DNA of 64,000 bases from Haloprofundus marisrubri (GTDB lineage: Archaea; Halobacteriota; Halobacteria; Halobacteriales; Haloferacaceae). The stretch spans positions 1 through 64,000 of the forward strand of contig NZ_LOPU01000013.1 in assembly GCF_001469955.1 (NCBI RefSeq), read 5' to 3'. Numbering within the stretch: the first letter of the stretch is position 1; each line of letters starts with the position of its first letter. The translations under genes were made by a program, and so were the position numbers. A model generated the notes under the pieces. It saw only the letters and a list, made by a program, of their open reading frames with translations. It searched no databases and had not been told where the DNA came from. Shown in pieces: positions 24,806 to 33,290 of the stretch.

Positions 24806-26152
24806 GTGACGGTCACGTTGCGCTACGAGGACGGCACTATCCGCATCGACGCCGACAGCGGCGACTCGGTGCCGTCGCTGCCGTTCGTCGAGGAGGACCC
24901 GCGAAGCGGCGTCGCCCGTGCGCCCGCCTACCGCTACGCGCAACTCCGGCGCGTTCTCGACGGCTGTGGCGTCGACTGCGACGACCGGGTGCTGCCCGAC
25001 TCTTCGCTCACGCTCTCGACGACGTACGACCTCCGCGAGTACCAACGCGACGCGTTGGACGCGTGGCGCTCGAACAGCCAACGCGGCGTCCTCGAACTCC
25101 CGACCGGCAGCGGGAAAACCGTCGTCGCCATCGCCGCGATGGTCGAACTCGGCGTCCCGACTCTCGTCGTCGTCCCGACAATCGACCTGCTCGAACAGTG
25201 GCGACGCGAACTCGAAACGGAGTTCGAGATGCCTATCGGCCAGTTCGGCGGCGGCGAGCAAACCCGAGAAGAAATCACGGTTTCGACGTACGACTCGGCG
25301 TACCTACGCGCCGACGAGGTCGGCGGCAACTTTGGGTTCGTCGTCTTCGACGAGGTTCACCACCTCGGCGGCGAAGGCTACCAAGATATCGGCCGCCTGC
25401 TCGCTGCACCCGCCCGAATGGGTCTCACAGCAACATTCGAGCGCCCCGACGGCGCACACGAGGCTATCGAGGAACTCGTCGGCAGTCGGGTGTACGACAT
25501 CTCCGCCGACGAGTTGGCGGGCGAACACCTCGCCGACTACGCGATTCGCCGTGTCGAAGTCGAACTCACCGACGAGGAACGCGAACGCTACGAAGACGCC
25601 CAGGGAACGTTCGTCGACTACCTGCGGACGGCGAACATCACGTTCCGAAGCGGTAGCGACTACCAGCGACTGGTGAAACGTTCGGGGAACGACCCACGCG
25701 CACGCGAGGCCTTGCTCGCAAAACAGCGCGCCCGCGACATCATGATGAACGCCGACGAGAAGGTGCGCGAACTCGGTCGGATTCTGGACCGCCACCGCGA
25801 GGACCGCGTCATCGTCTTCACCGCTCATACCGACCTCGTCTACCGCCTCTCCGAGCGGTTTCTGCTCCCCGCTATCACGAACGAGACGGGCGCGCCCGAA
25901 CGCCGCGAGATTCTCGGCCGATTCAGAGAGGGCACCTACTCGCGGGTCGTCACGGCGAACGTGTTGGACGAGGGCGTCGACGTGCCGGACGCGAACGTCG
26001 CTGTCGTCCTTTCTGGTAGCGGAAGCGAACGCGAGTTCACTCAGCGACTCGGCCGGATTCTCCGGCCGAAGGACGATGGGCAGGTGGCGACGCTGTACGA
26101 ACTCGTGAGCGCCGAAACTGCAGAAGAGCGGGTGGCGGCGCGGCGGCGGTGA
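24806..26152 (+). CDS. rad25: XPB/Rad25-type DNA helicase
   Basis: 448 residues, the size of archaeal XPB. Superfamily 2 motifs in order: YQRDALDAW (Q), LPTGSGKTVVA (Walker A) near 100, DEVHH (motif II) near 185, TATFERPDGAHE near 208, VITAHTDLVYRLS, and QRLGRILRP (motif VI) near 414. An N-terminal damage-recognition-like domain covers the first 70 residues. It pairs with Bax1 nuclease (26708) as a repair machine that opens damaged DNA, as known for archaeal XPB-Bax1. A lipoprotein gene on the other strand separates them. GTG start with TTTAGT about 26 bases upstream. Confidence 0.92.
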   Translation: MTVTLRYEDGTIRIDADSGDSVPSLPFVEEDPRSGVARAPAYRYAQLRRVLDGCGVDCDDRVLPDSSLTLSTTYDLREYQRDALDAWRSNSQRGVLELPTGSGKTVVAIAAMVELGVPTLVVVPTIDLLEQWRRELETEFEMPIGQFGGGEQTREEITVSTYDSAYLRADEVGGNFGFVVFDEVHHLGGEGYQDIGRLLAAPARMGLTATFERPDGAHEAIEELVGSRVYDISADELAGEHLADYAIRRVEVELTDEERERYEDAQGTFVDYLRTANITFRSGSDYQRLVKRSGNDPRAREALLAKQRARDIMMNADEKVRELGRILDRHREDRVIVFTAHTDLVYRLSERFLLPAITNETGAPERREILGRFREGTYSRVVTANVLDEGVDVPDANVAVVLSGSGSEREFTQRLGRILRPKDDGQVATLYELVSAETAEERVAARRR

Positions 26153-26165
26153 CTCGGGCGCTAGT

Positions 26166-26582
26166 TTATCCGGAACCGGCCACTGCCACGCTCACCTGCA
26201 ACTGCCCGTTGCGCTGGAACTCCTCGAAGGAGACGGGGACGACCGTCTCGAACTCCGCCGTCGAATCGCCCGAAACCGTCACCTCCGCTGTTCCCACCGT
26301 TTCTTCGTCGCCGACGGTGACACGAACCCGCACGACGCCGGTTCGCTCCTCGGGACTTCCGTTGTCGACGGTGCCGAACGCGCGAAGTTGGTCGTTATCG
26401 GTTCCTTCGTAATCGAACGCGGCGATGGAGAGCGGGTCCGGTTCGGGCGTCTGCTGGGGGCTGTCCGCCGGTGCGTCGGGCGGACCGCGCGGACCCGTCG
26501 CCTGTGGGAGCGAGGAGAGACAGCCCGCCGAGAGCGCTGAGAGCGCCGGGAGGAGTGCGGTCACGAACGTCCGTCGCTTCAT
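26166..26582 (-). CDS. Lipoprotein with twin-arginine-like lipobox signal
   Basis: 138 residues. MKRRTFVTALLPALSALSAGC has an RR pair, a hydrophobic core and an AGC lipobox. A Pro/Ala/Asp linker (about 24-45) precedes a domain of about 90 residues (FDYEGTDNDQLRAFGTVDNGSPEERTGVVRVRVTV) that resembles the FxLYD-type transthyretin-like or CARDB-like folds of haloarchaeal surface proteins. It lies on the opposite strand between XPB and Bax1, an odd place for an unrelated surface protein. Function unknown. Confidence 0.85.
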   Translation of the reverse strand: MKRRTFVTALLPALSALSAGCLSSLPQATGPRGPPDAPADSPQQTPEPDPLSIAAFDYEGTDNDQLRAFGTVDNGSPEERTGVVRVRVTVGDEETVGTAEVTVSGDSTAEFETVVPVSFEEFQRNGQLQVSVAVAGSG

Positions 26583-26707
26583 GGCCGAGCGTCTGCGCGG
26601 GCCCGTATGAGCCTTGTCCTCCGTCGGCGACGGCGTGACCCCGAAGTCACCGAAGCAGCCGACCAAAACCCCACGGCGCTTTTATCACCCGAAACGAAAC
26701 GACGACC

Positions 26708-28213
26708 GTGCTGACGAAAGACCTCCTCCGAGTGTCGCGCCGTGGCGGCGGCTACCGGCCGCAGTTCGTCGACTCGTCGCGTCGGCCGCTGGCGGCGACG
26801 GTGCTCGGAACCTACGCGGACCACGTCGGCGAGCGGCGGGAGGCACTCACGACGGCGCTCTCGAACTTGGAAGCCGACGCCGACGACTTCAAACTCGTCC
26901 GCGGGTTCGCCGCGCTGGCCGACCGGGAGGCGACGTTCGAGACCGACGCCGCGTTGCCGCCCGAGCGTGCGCGTCGCGTCGTCTTCGAGAGCGCCGAAGC
27001 CGTCGGCGGCGTCGCCGACGACGATGACCGAACCGCGGCGCTCGACACCGCGGCGGACCGACTGGGCGTCGAAAGCGACGAAATCGAAACGTCGCTGTAC
27101 GCCGACAGAGACGTGAACCAGCGGCTCGCCGCGTTCGACTCGCGGTGGTCGCCCGACGAACTCCTCTCGCAGTACAACCTCTCGCTCGCTCAAACAGCCC
27201 TCTTCGACGCCACCGAGGTGAGGGTCCGAAGTTCGGACCCGAAGGCGCTCGTCTCGACGGTCAAACGGCTTCGGCTGATGTACGAGATTCGAAAGACAGA
27301 CGAAGGGAGAGAGGTCGTCGTCACCGGTCCAGACTCCTTGTTTCGTCGGACTCGACGCTACGGGACCGGGTTCGCGCGCTTGCTTCGAACGGTCGCCAAA
27401 TCGAGTGACTGGTCGCTCACCGCGACCATCGACGACAGGGGAACCGAACGCGAGATGACCCTGACTAACGAGGACGTGTCGGTGCCGGGCGTCGAACCGG
27501 TCGCGGAACCGACGTACGACAGCGGCGTCGAATCCGACTTCGCCGCCCGGTTTTCCGCTCTGGACCTCGACTGGGACCTCGTGCGCGAACCCGAACCGCT
27601 CGAAACCGGGTATCGCGTGATGATTCCGGACTTCGCGTTCGACTACCGACACAGCGAGTTCAGAATCTACTTCGAGATTATGGGCTTTTGGACGCCCGAG
27701 TACGTCGAGAAGAAGCTCTCGCAACTGGCGGAGTTGGAAGCCGTCGACATGGTCGTCGCCGTCGACGAGTCGCTGGGCGTCGGCGAGGAGATTCGCGCCC
27801 GCGACCACCGCGCGATTCCGTACTCGGGGTCGGTTCGACTGAAAGACGTCGTCGACGTACTCCGCGAGTACGAGGCCGACCTCGTCGCCGTCGCGGCCGA
27901 CGGCCTTCCCGACGAACTCACTCCGGCGGCCGACGTGACGACGCTCGACGCCGTCGCTGCGGAGTTGGGTGTCGGCGTCGACGCCGTCGAAAATCGCGTC
28001 TTTCCCGAACACGAACGACTCGGACGGACGCTCGTTCGGCCCGCCGTCCTCGACGAGGTCCGTGCGGAACTCGACGCGGGGATGTCGCTGTCGGCGGCCG
28101 AAGCGACGCTCGACGAACACGGAATCGACGACGCGAGTGCGGTGCTTTCGGCGCTTGGCTACCGCGTCGAGTGGGAGGGACTCAGCGGCGGGACCCTTCG
28201 ACAAAAGGCGTGA
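26708..28213 (+). CDS. bax1: Bax1 nuclease (DUF790), XPB partner
   Basis: 501 residues matching the archaeal DUF790/Bax1 family, which binds XPB and cuts DNA near the bubble in archaeal repair. N-terminal part MLTKDLLRVSRRGGGYRPQFV and the helical region to 180 bind XPB; the C-terminal part holds a PD-(D/E)xK-type nuclease: PDFAFDY...FRIYFEIMGFWTPEYVEKK near 300-340. A region about 410-495 (VGVDAVENRVFP..., SAAEATLDEHGI) looks like an extra DNA-binding helical domain. A TATA-like TTTTATC at 26680-26686, 25 bases before the GTG, shows it has its own promoter. Confidence 0.9.
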   Translation: MLTKDLLRVSRRGGGYRPQFVDSSRRPLAATVLGTYADHVGERREALTTALSNLEADADDFKLVRGFAALADREATFETDAALPPERARRVVFESAEAVGGVADDDDRTAALDTAADRLGVESDEIETSLYADRDVNQRLAAFDSRWSPDELLSQYNLSLAQTALFDATEVRVRSSDPKALVSTVKRLRLMYEIRKTDEGREVVVTGPDSLFRRTRRYGTGFARLLRTVAKSSDWSLTATIDDRGTEREMTLTNEDVSVPGVEPVAEPTYDSGVESDFAARFSALDLDWDLVREPEPLETGYRVMIPDFAFDYRHSEFRIYFEIMGFWTPEYVEKKLSQLAELEAVDMVVAVDESLGVGEEIRARDHRAIPYSGSVRLKDVVDVLREYEADLVAVAADGLPDELTPAADVTTLDAVAAELGVGVDAVENRVFPEHERLGRTLVRPAVLDEVRAELDAGMSLSAAEATLDEHGIDDASAVLSALGYRVEWEGLSGGTLRQKA

Positions 28214-28299
28214 CCGAAGCAGAATCGAGCGACTCCGGAGCGCCGAGGCTGACAACGAGTCGATAAAAAGCACTTACGGCTCGCCTGCGTTCCGACCCT

Positions 28300-29037
28300 A
28301 TGGCGGACTCAGTAGGGCCAGCGCCGACCGAAAACACTCGTCGGGGTGACCCGATTCGGTGTACGTTCCGAGCCGACGGCACCGACGACACCGACGCCGA
28401 GTACGAAGGCGTGATTCAGCCGTGGGCTGGTCGAACCGGCGGCCTCTACGTCGCGTGGCAAGTCGGCCCGGTGTCGGGTCGACTCGGCACGTACCGCGCC
28501 GCCGCCGACGAACTCCGCTTCGGGTACAGCGGATTTCCCGAACGACCGGGACAGCGTCGGTACGCGGCGAAGCTCTCCGAGAGCGTCTCCGACCGCCTCA
28601 GCGCGGAACTCGCTTCGCTCACCGAGCCGATGCTGTCGCCGCATCTCGGCGCGATACCGACCGTTTTCGACAGCGAGGTGTTTCTCGCACCGCCGAACGC
28701 CGCCACCACCGGTGAGGTCCACCACTACGAACTCGTCGGGCGAAAAGGGACGTTTCGGGGCTGGATACAACCGTGGCGACCACCGAACGGCGGCGCGGTG
28801 TACGTCGCGTGGCGACTCGACAGCGAGGACCACGACACCTACCCGTTCGAGGCAACGGGTCACCGCTTCGGCGTTTTCTTCGACGGCGCGGTGTGGTTGG
28901 GGTCGGTGTTCGACACGGTGTCGCTGTTCCGAATCGCTTCCGGAAGGACCGGGTCGCTCGACAGTCTCGGCGAGGACGTGGAGGCGCTGTACGAGGAGAC
29001 GACGGGGCGGCGGTTTAGGGCGACTGAGCGCGAGTAA
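28300..29037 (+). CDS. Haloarchaeal protein with internal duplication
   Basis: 245 residues, family not recognised. Residues about 34-55 (YEGVIQPWAGRTGGLYVAWQV) and about 150-172 (FRGWIQPWRPPNGGAVYVAWRL) align as a repeated module, so each half of roughly 110 residues is a copy of the same domain. No signal peptide or membrane helix is present; Trp/Tyr-rich beta segments suggest a small barrel, perhaps binding nucleic acid or a ligand. It is convergent with the PUA-like protein and follows Bax1, with a probable TATA-like box near 28273. Confidence 0.75.
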   Translation: MADSVGPAPTENTRRGDPIRCTFRADGTDDTDAEYEGVIQPWAGRTGGLYVAWQVGPVSGRLGTYRAAADELRFGYSGFPERPGQRRYAAKLSESVSDRLSAELASLTEPMLSPHLGAIPTVFDSEVFLAPPNAATTGEVHHYELVGRKGTFRGWIQPWRPPNGGAVYVAWRLDSEDHDTYPFEATGHRFGVFFDGAVWLGSVFDTVSLFRIASGRTGSLDSLGEDVEALYEETTGRRFRATERE

Positions 29038-29048
29038 TCGAAGAAATC

Positions 29049-29600
29049 TCAGTCCAGCACCGGCAGCGACTCCTGTCGCCCCTTCGGCACCGTCGACCGG
29101 AGTTCGCCGTGTAGATACAGACCGACACCCATCGGTTCACGTTCGCCGACGAGTTCGTGGGCGACGAGGAGGTAGCCCCAGTCGCCGTCCCACTCGACTT
29201 CTTGGTCCTCGCCGGCGGCGAAGCGCGTCGCCGCCTCACCGGAGAGTTCGACGACGTTCTTCGTCGCATCTCGTCCGAATCGCTGGACGGCGTTCGTCGT
29301 CGGCTTCCAGTGTTCCTGTCGCGTGCGCAGGAAGGCCATCCCGAGACCTTCGATGCGGATGGGGTCGACGGTATCGCCGCCGAACGCCCAGATTTTGCCC
29401 TTGCCTTTCTCCCAGAAGGTGAACTCGTCGAACGTTTCTGGGGAGATACCGAACCGCTCCTCCCACCAGCCGACGACTTCCTCGCGGGTCGCTCGGCCGG
29501 GAACTTCGCGCTCGTCGGCGGTTGCGGGGAGGCGGTCGAACTGCTGGCCGGAGTTCGACGGTGTGTCTCCAGTTTCGTCGCCGTCGTGCTCTCCGCTCAT
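29049..29600 (-). CDS. PUA-like/DUF7122 protein coupled to an RNA methyltransferase
   Basis: 183 residues. After a polar N-terminal tail the domain includes WWEERFGISPETFDEFTFWEKGKGKIWAFG and GLGMAFLRTRQEHWKPTTNAVQRFG, a PUA/NOL1-associated-like RNA-binding arrangement. Start ATG 29600 overlaps the stop of the upstream methyltransferase (TCAT on the plus strand, i.e. ATGA), so the two are co-translated. It most likely supplies the RNA-binding part of that enzyme. Family number is from memory. Confidence 0.78.
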   Translation of the reverse strand: MSGEHDGDETGDTPSNSGQQFDRLPATADEREVPGRATREEVVGWWEERFGISPETFDEFTFWEKGKGKIWAFGGDTVDPIRIEGLGMAFLRTRQEHWKPTTNAVQRFGRDATKNVVELSGEAATRFAAGEDQEVEWDGDWGYLLVAHELVGEREPMGVGLYLHGELRSTVPKGRQESLPVLD

Positions 29601-30577
29601 GCCGTCACCTCCAGTTTCGCACAGAAGAACCCGCCCGTGTCGTTGTGGTGCGGGTAGACGCGGTGAGCCTTCGTCACGTCGGGGTGGTACTCCTCGCCCT
29701 CCCACTCGGTGACACCTGAGACAGTGTCGAGCGGCGAGTCGAACTCGACCATCCGGCAGTCTTCTTCCTCCAGCGCGTGGGTGAGGATGGCCTCGTTCTC
29801 CTCGGGGGCGAACGTGCAGGTGGAGTAGACGACGGTGCCGCCGGGCTTCGTCGCCTGAATCGCACGGCGGAGCACACCTTTCTGGATACCGGCGACGCTG
29901 TGGACGTGGTCCAGCGTCCACTGGTCGAGTACGTCGGGGTTCTTTCGAACTGTGCCTTCACACGAACAGGGCGCGTCGACGAGCGCTCGGTCGAACGCCT
30001 CGCGTGCCGCCTCGTCGGGTTCGTCGTCACCATCGCTGTCGCTGCCGTCGTATCTGTAACCGCCGAACTGGTCGGAACCGAACGGTTTCAGCGAGAAGTT
30101 TCGAGCGTCTTGATTCGTCACTGCGAGATTTGTCACACCGAGTCGTTCGGCGTTGTGTCGCAGCGCCGAGAGGCGGCCGAGGTTGTTGTCGTTGCCGACC
30201 AAGAGACCCGTATCGTCCATCTGTGCGGCGAGTTGCGTCGTCTTACTTCCGGGAGCGGCGCAGGCGTCCCAGACGAACTCGCCGGGTTGGGGGTCGACGG
30301 CGAGCGCCGGCAGTGCCGATACTTCCTCTTGGCCGTGAAGCCAGCCGTGGAAGTACGGCCACGTCGTTCCCGGACTGCGGCCGTCGAGTTTCAGGATTTC
30401 GTCGTGCCAGCCGGCCGGTTCGTAGCCGACGTCCTCCTCGTCGAGCGCTTCGCGGGCGCGTTCGGGCGTCGTCTTGATGGTGTTCACGCGGACGACGGAC
30501 GGAAGCGGTCGCTCGCAGGCGGCGAAGAACGCCTCCTCGTCGTCGACGAGCGGCGCGTACCGCTCTAAGGGATTCAT
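29597..30577 (-). CDS. RNA m5C methyltransferase (RsmB/NOP2/Trm4 family)
   Basis: 326 residues from ATG 30577. Cofactor and catalytic motifs: DACAAPGSKTTQLA near 118 (SAM binding), NDNNLGRL, DAPCSCEGT (catalytic Cys of motif IV), and STCTFAPEENE (motif VI with the second catalytic Cys). A short acidic insertion (GSDSDGDDEPDEA) sits before motif IV. It methylates cytosine-5 in tRNA or rRNA. The upstream PUA domain common in the family is absent, but the co-translated DUF7122-like protein may provide RNA binding. The gene is divergent from the PAC2 gene. Confidence 0.92.
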   Translation of the reverse strand: MNPLERYAPLVDDEEAFFAACERPLPSVVRVNTIKTTPERAREALDEEDVGYEPAGWHDEILKLDGRSPGTTWPYFHGWLHGQEEVSALPALAVDPQPGEFVWDACAAPGSKTTQLAAQMDDTGLLVGNDNNLGRLSALRHNAERLGVTNLAVTNQDARNFSLKPFGSDQFGGYRYDGSDSDGDDEPDEAAREAFDRALVDAPCSCEGTVRKNPDVLDQWTLDHVHSVAGIQKGVLRRAIQATKPGGTVVYSTCTFAPEENEAILTHALEEEDCRMVEFDSPLDTVSGVTEWEGEEYHPDVTKAHRVYPHHNDTGGFFCAKLEVTA

Positions 30578-30684
30578 GTCCCTGCTTTCCCGGCGGCGCG
30601 TTTGTCCGTTTCGGACTGCGGCGCTGGGTTCATTCTGTCGCCCTCGCGGGGCGGTTTTACAACGCTGGCGCACCTATCTCGGCC

Positions 30685-31428
30685 ATGGCGCGAATCAACG
30701 TACTCGCCGACGACTTGTCGTTCGACGAACCGCTGCTCGTAGAGGGACTGCCGGGCGTCGGACTGGTCGGTAAAATCGCCGCCGACCACCTCGTCGAGAC
30801 GTTCGAGATGACTCACTACGCGAACGTCCACTGCGAGAGCATCCCCAAGGTCGCCGTCTACCGCGACGACGACCGGGGGGTCCACACACCGGTGCGCATC
30901 TACGGCGACGCCGAACGGGACCTTCTGGTCCTCCAGAGCGACGTTCCCATCTCGCCGGGCGCGGCCACCGAGTTTGCGGACTGTCTCAGCGACTGGTTCG
31001 ACGACGTGCGCCTCACGCCCATCTACATCAGCGGCCTTCCCCGCGAGAAGGACGAGGAACCGCCGGAACTGTACGGCATCGGCACCGGCGACGCCGCGTC
31101 GATGCTCGACGACGCCGGCATCGACGCACCTGCCGAAATGGGTCTCGTCTCCGGTCCGACCGGCGCGCTGTTGAGCTACGCCGTCGAAAACGAGATGGAC
31201 GCCGTCGGCCTCGTCGTCGAGTCCGACCCGCAGTTCCCCGACCCGGAAGCGGCCCGCGTCGTCGTCACCGAGGGCATCAATGCTCTGTCCGATATCGACG
31301 TGCCGACCGACGACCTCGTCGACAGAGCCGAGGAGATTCGAGACGCCAAGCAACGGCTGGCCCAGCGGCTTCAGAACGCCCAGAACGACGAGAGTTCGCA
31401 GGCACAGCCGCTGCGGATGTATCAATAG
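30685..31428 (+). CDS. PAC2-family protein (proteasome assembly chaperone-like)
   Basis: 247 residues beginning MARINVLADDLSFDEPLLVEGLPGVGLVGKIAADHLVE, the PAC2 signature. Archaeal relatives are linked to proteasome assembly, but the mechanism is not established outside eukaryotes. ISGLPREKDEEP and GLVSGPTGALLSYAVENEMDAVGLVVES are the other conserved blocks. The C-terminal 35 residues are helical and charged. It is followed directly by the first GCACC...CTGCACCAAAA hairpin element; the divergent methyltransferase shares its promoter region. Confidence 0.9.
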   Translation: MARINVLADDLSFDEPLLVEGLPGVGLVGKIAADHLVETFEMTHYANVHCESIPKVAVYRDDDRGVHTPVRIYGDAERDLLVLQSDVPISPGAATEFADCLSDWFDDVRLTPIYISGLPREKDEEPPELYGIGTGDAASMLDDAGIDAPAEMGLVSGPTGALLSYAVENEMDAVGLVVESDPQFPDPEAARVVVTEGINALSDIDVPTDDLVDRAEEIRDAKQRLAQRLQNAQNDESSQAQPLRMYQ

Positions 31429-31487
31429 CACCTTTTACGCTGCGCGGACGGCGAAGCCGTCCGCTCGGTAAAAGCTGCACCAAAAGC
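31428..31487 (+). repeat. Intergenic hairpin element, copy 1
   Basis: Starts GCACC at the stop codon of the PAC2 gene and ends CTGCACCAAAAGC. Between them two nested perfect stems are present: outer CTTTTAC (31432-31438) / GTAAAAG (31468-31474), inner GCGGACGGC (31444-31452), loop GAA, GCCGTCCGC (31456-31464). The layout equals copy 2 at 36469. It probably marks a transcript end and may act as terminator. Confidence 0.6.
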
Positions 31488-31613
31488 ACTCCTCCCTCGC
31501 TTCACTTCGTTCCGCTCAGTCGTCGGCCCGCTCGCTCACTTCGTTCGCTCACGGTTCGACTGGTACTGTCCCCGCTCTTGCCCACCCCCACCTCGCCGTT
31601 TGTTTCTGCAATC

Positions 31614-31619
31614 CTTAAG
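31614..31619 (+). promoter_or_regulatory. TATA-like box of grpE
   Basis: CTTAAG centred 28 bases before the ATG at 31644; no Shine-Dalgarno site follows. Confidence 0.4.
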
Positions 31620-31643
31620 CCGAACCAGCGGTACGTTTCGACT

Positions 31644-32321
31644 ATGACCGACGACGCTACTGACGAGTCAGCGGCGGAGCGACAGGCCGACGAACACACC
31701 GAGGAATCGGTCGACGGCGCGTCGGCGGACGCCGAGGCGGCCGAACGCGTCGACCACGGCGGCGAGCAAGTCGAAGGGGAATCGGCGACCGACGGACTCG
31801 CCGCACGCGCGGCGGAGTACGACGACGACCTCGCCGCCGACGTGGCTGCCCTCCAGTCGCGCGCCGACGAACTCGAATCCGACCTCGACGAGAAAGACGC
31901 CCGCGTCGAGGAACTGGAGTCGGGCCTGCGCCGCACGCAGGCGGACTTCAAGAACTACAAGAAACGCGCCCAGAAGAAACAGGACGACATCCGCGACCGG
32001 GCGACCGAGGACCTCGTCGCGCGTCTCGTCGGCGTCCGCGACAACCTCCTGCGCGCACTCGACCAAGAGGAGAGTGCAGACATCCGTCCCGGCGTCGAGT
32101 CGACGCTCAAGGAGTTCGACCGGGTTCTCGACGACGAGAACGTCGAACCCATCGAACCCGACGCCGGCGAACCCGTCGACCCACAGCGCCACGAAGTGAT
32201 GATGCGCGTCGACAGCGACCACCCCGAGGGAACCGTCGCCGACGTCTACCAACCCGGCTACGAGATGGCCGAGAAAGTCATCCGCGCGGCACAGGTGACG
32301 GTGAGCAAAGGCGACGAGTAA
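31644..32321 (+). CDS. grpE: GrpE nucleotide-exchange factor
   Basis: 225 residues from ATG 31644. An acidic low-complexity N-terminus (residues 1-65, many Glu/Asp/Ala) is longer than in bacteria, an expected salt adaptation. The long coiled coil (about 66-130, LQSRADELESDLDEKDARVEELESGLRRTQADFKNYKKR) is followed by the beta-wing domain with VMMRVDSDHPEGTVADVYQPGYEM. GrpE exchanges ADP for ATP on DnaK. It is the first gene of the grpE...dnaK-dnaJ cluster, with an unrelated hydrolase between grpE and dnaK. Confidence 0.95.
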   Translation: MTDDATDESAAERQADEHTEESVDGASADAEAAERVDHGGEQVEGESATDGLAARAAEYDDDLAADVAALQSRADELESDLDEKDARVEELESGLRRTQADFKNYKKRAQKKQDDIRDRATEDLVARLVGVRDNLLRALDQEESADIRPGVESTLKEFDRVLDDENVEPIEPDAGEPVDPQRHEVMMRVDSDHPEGTVADVYQPGYEMAEKVIRAAQVTVSKGDE

Positions 32322-32392
32322 TCCCTCTCAGCTTTTAGACCCGGACTGACCGCTTCGCGTACGCTTTTGTCGACTCGATGTCAGTCTCTATC

Positions 32393-33139
32393 ATGCGACT
32401 CTCGCTCCGCAACCGCTTCCGTGAGACGCCGCGCATCCGATTTTCGACCCACGGTGACGGCGACGAGGACCTGTTGTTCGTTCTCGGCTGGGGGAACGAA
32501 CCCGAACACGAACACGTCTCGTGGCTTCTCGACCGTCTCGGCGAGCGCTATCGCGTCCACGCGGTCACCATCCCCACGAACGGTTGGGAGTTCGACGACC
32601 AGTATCTCGCCCCCGTCCGCAACTACTGGGAGGACCACGAGTTCGACGCCGTGTTGAGCCACAGCACGGGTGGTCTCGTCACCGCCCACCTCGCCGCCGT
32701 CGTCGTCCTTCCGCCACAGGTGTTCTTGAGTCCGTGGTGGGGGATGGCCCCGAACGAGGGCGTCGAGTCGCTCCTGCTTCCGTATTTCCTGTCGCTGCCG
32801 ACGAGCAGACGACTGCTCGAACCCGAGCGAGACACCGCACACATCGGCGACCTGAAGTCCGCAGACGAGTACGAGGGCGAACCCGCGGCGCTCTCGCCAG
32901 CGTTTCTTTCGACCATCGTCGACGCGCAAACCCGACTCCCGGGGTTCGACGACCGAGACGTGGTGTTCGTCTCGCTGTCGGACCGTATCGTGAGCGTCCG
33001 CGCCATCGGTGACCGGACGCCGGCCGCGAACCTCAGGCCGTACGACGGTGGCCACGAGTTCTTCGCGTCGTCCGGTCGGGAGACGGTGGTCGAAGACGTA
33101 CTGGCCGCCCTCGACGCGGGAGTCGACGCCGTTCGATGA
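32393..33139 (+). CDS. Alpha/beta-hydrolase-fold protein in the chaperone cluster
   Basis: 248 residues from ATG 32393 (ATG 32378 adds five). An alpha/beta-hydrolase-like layout is visible: FVLGWGNEPEHEHVSWLLDRLGERYRVHAVTIPTNG, then a nucleophile elbow LSHSTGGLVTAH near residue 88, and a late DGGHEFF segment near 224 that may supply the acid and His (SLSDRIVSVR is before it). Substrate unknown. It sits between grpE and dnaK in the same direction, which is not a usual chaperone arrangement and may be just genomic proximity. Confidence 0.75.
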   Translation: MRLSLRNRFRETPRIRFSTHGDGDEDLLFVLGWGNEPEHEHVSWLLDRLGERYRVHAVTIPTNGWEFDDQYLAPVRNYWEDHEFDAVLSHSTGGLVTAHLAAVVVLPPQVFLSPWWGMAPNEGVESLLLPYFLSLPTSRRLLEPERDTAHIGDLKSADEYEGEPAALSPAFLSTIVDAQTRLPGFDDRDVVFVSLSDRIVSVRAIGDRTPAANLRPYDGGHEFFASSGRETVVEDVLAALDAGVDAVR

Positions 33140-33258
33140 CGCGACGGAACCGCTACACGATTGTATAAAAGCACTCTCTCTTGTTTCGTTCACCCTCGGG
33201 AAAACCGGGAGACAGCGGCGACCCACCGTTGCTGCTTCGGCGCTCCCGTCTAGTAACC

Positions 33259-33278
33259 TTTAACCGGCGCAAACCGGT
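33259..33278 (+). promoter_or_regulatory. dnaK promoter: TATA-like box and dyad
   Basis: TTTAA at 33259-33263 is about 30 bases before the ATG at 33291. Overlapping it, ACCGG (33263-33267) and CCGGT (33274-33278) form an inverted pair between the TATA box and the start, a place for a heat-shock repressor. Confidence 0.4.
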
Positions 33279-33290
33279 AGTTGTCGGCAA

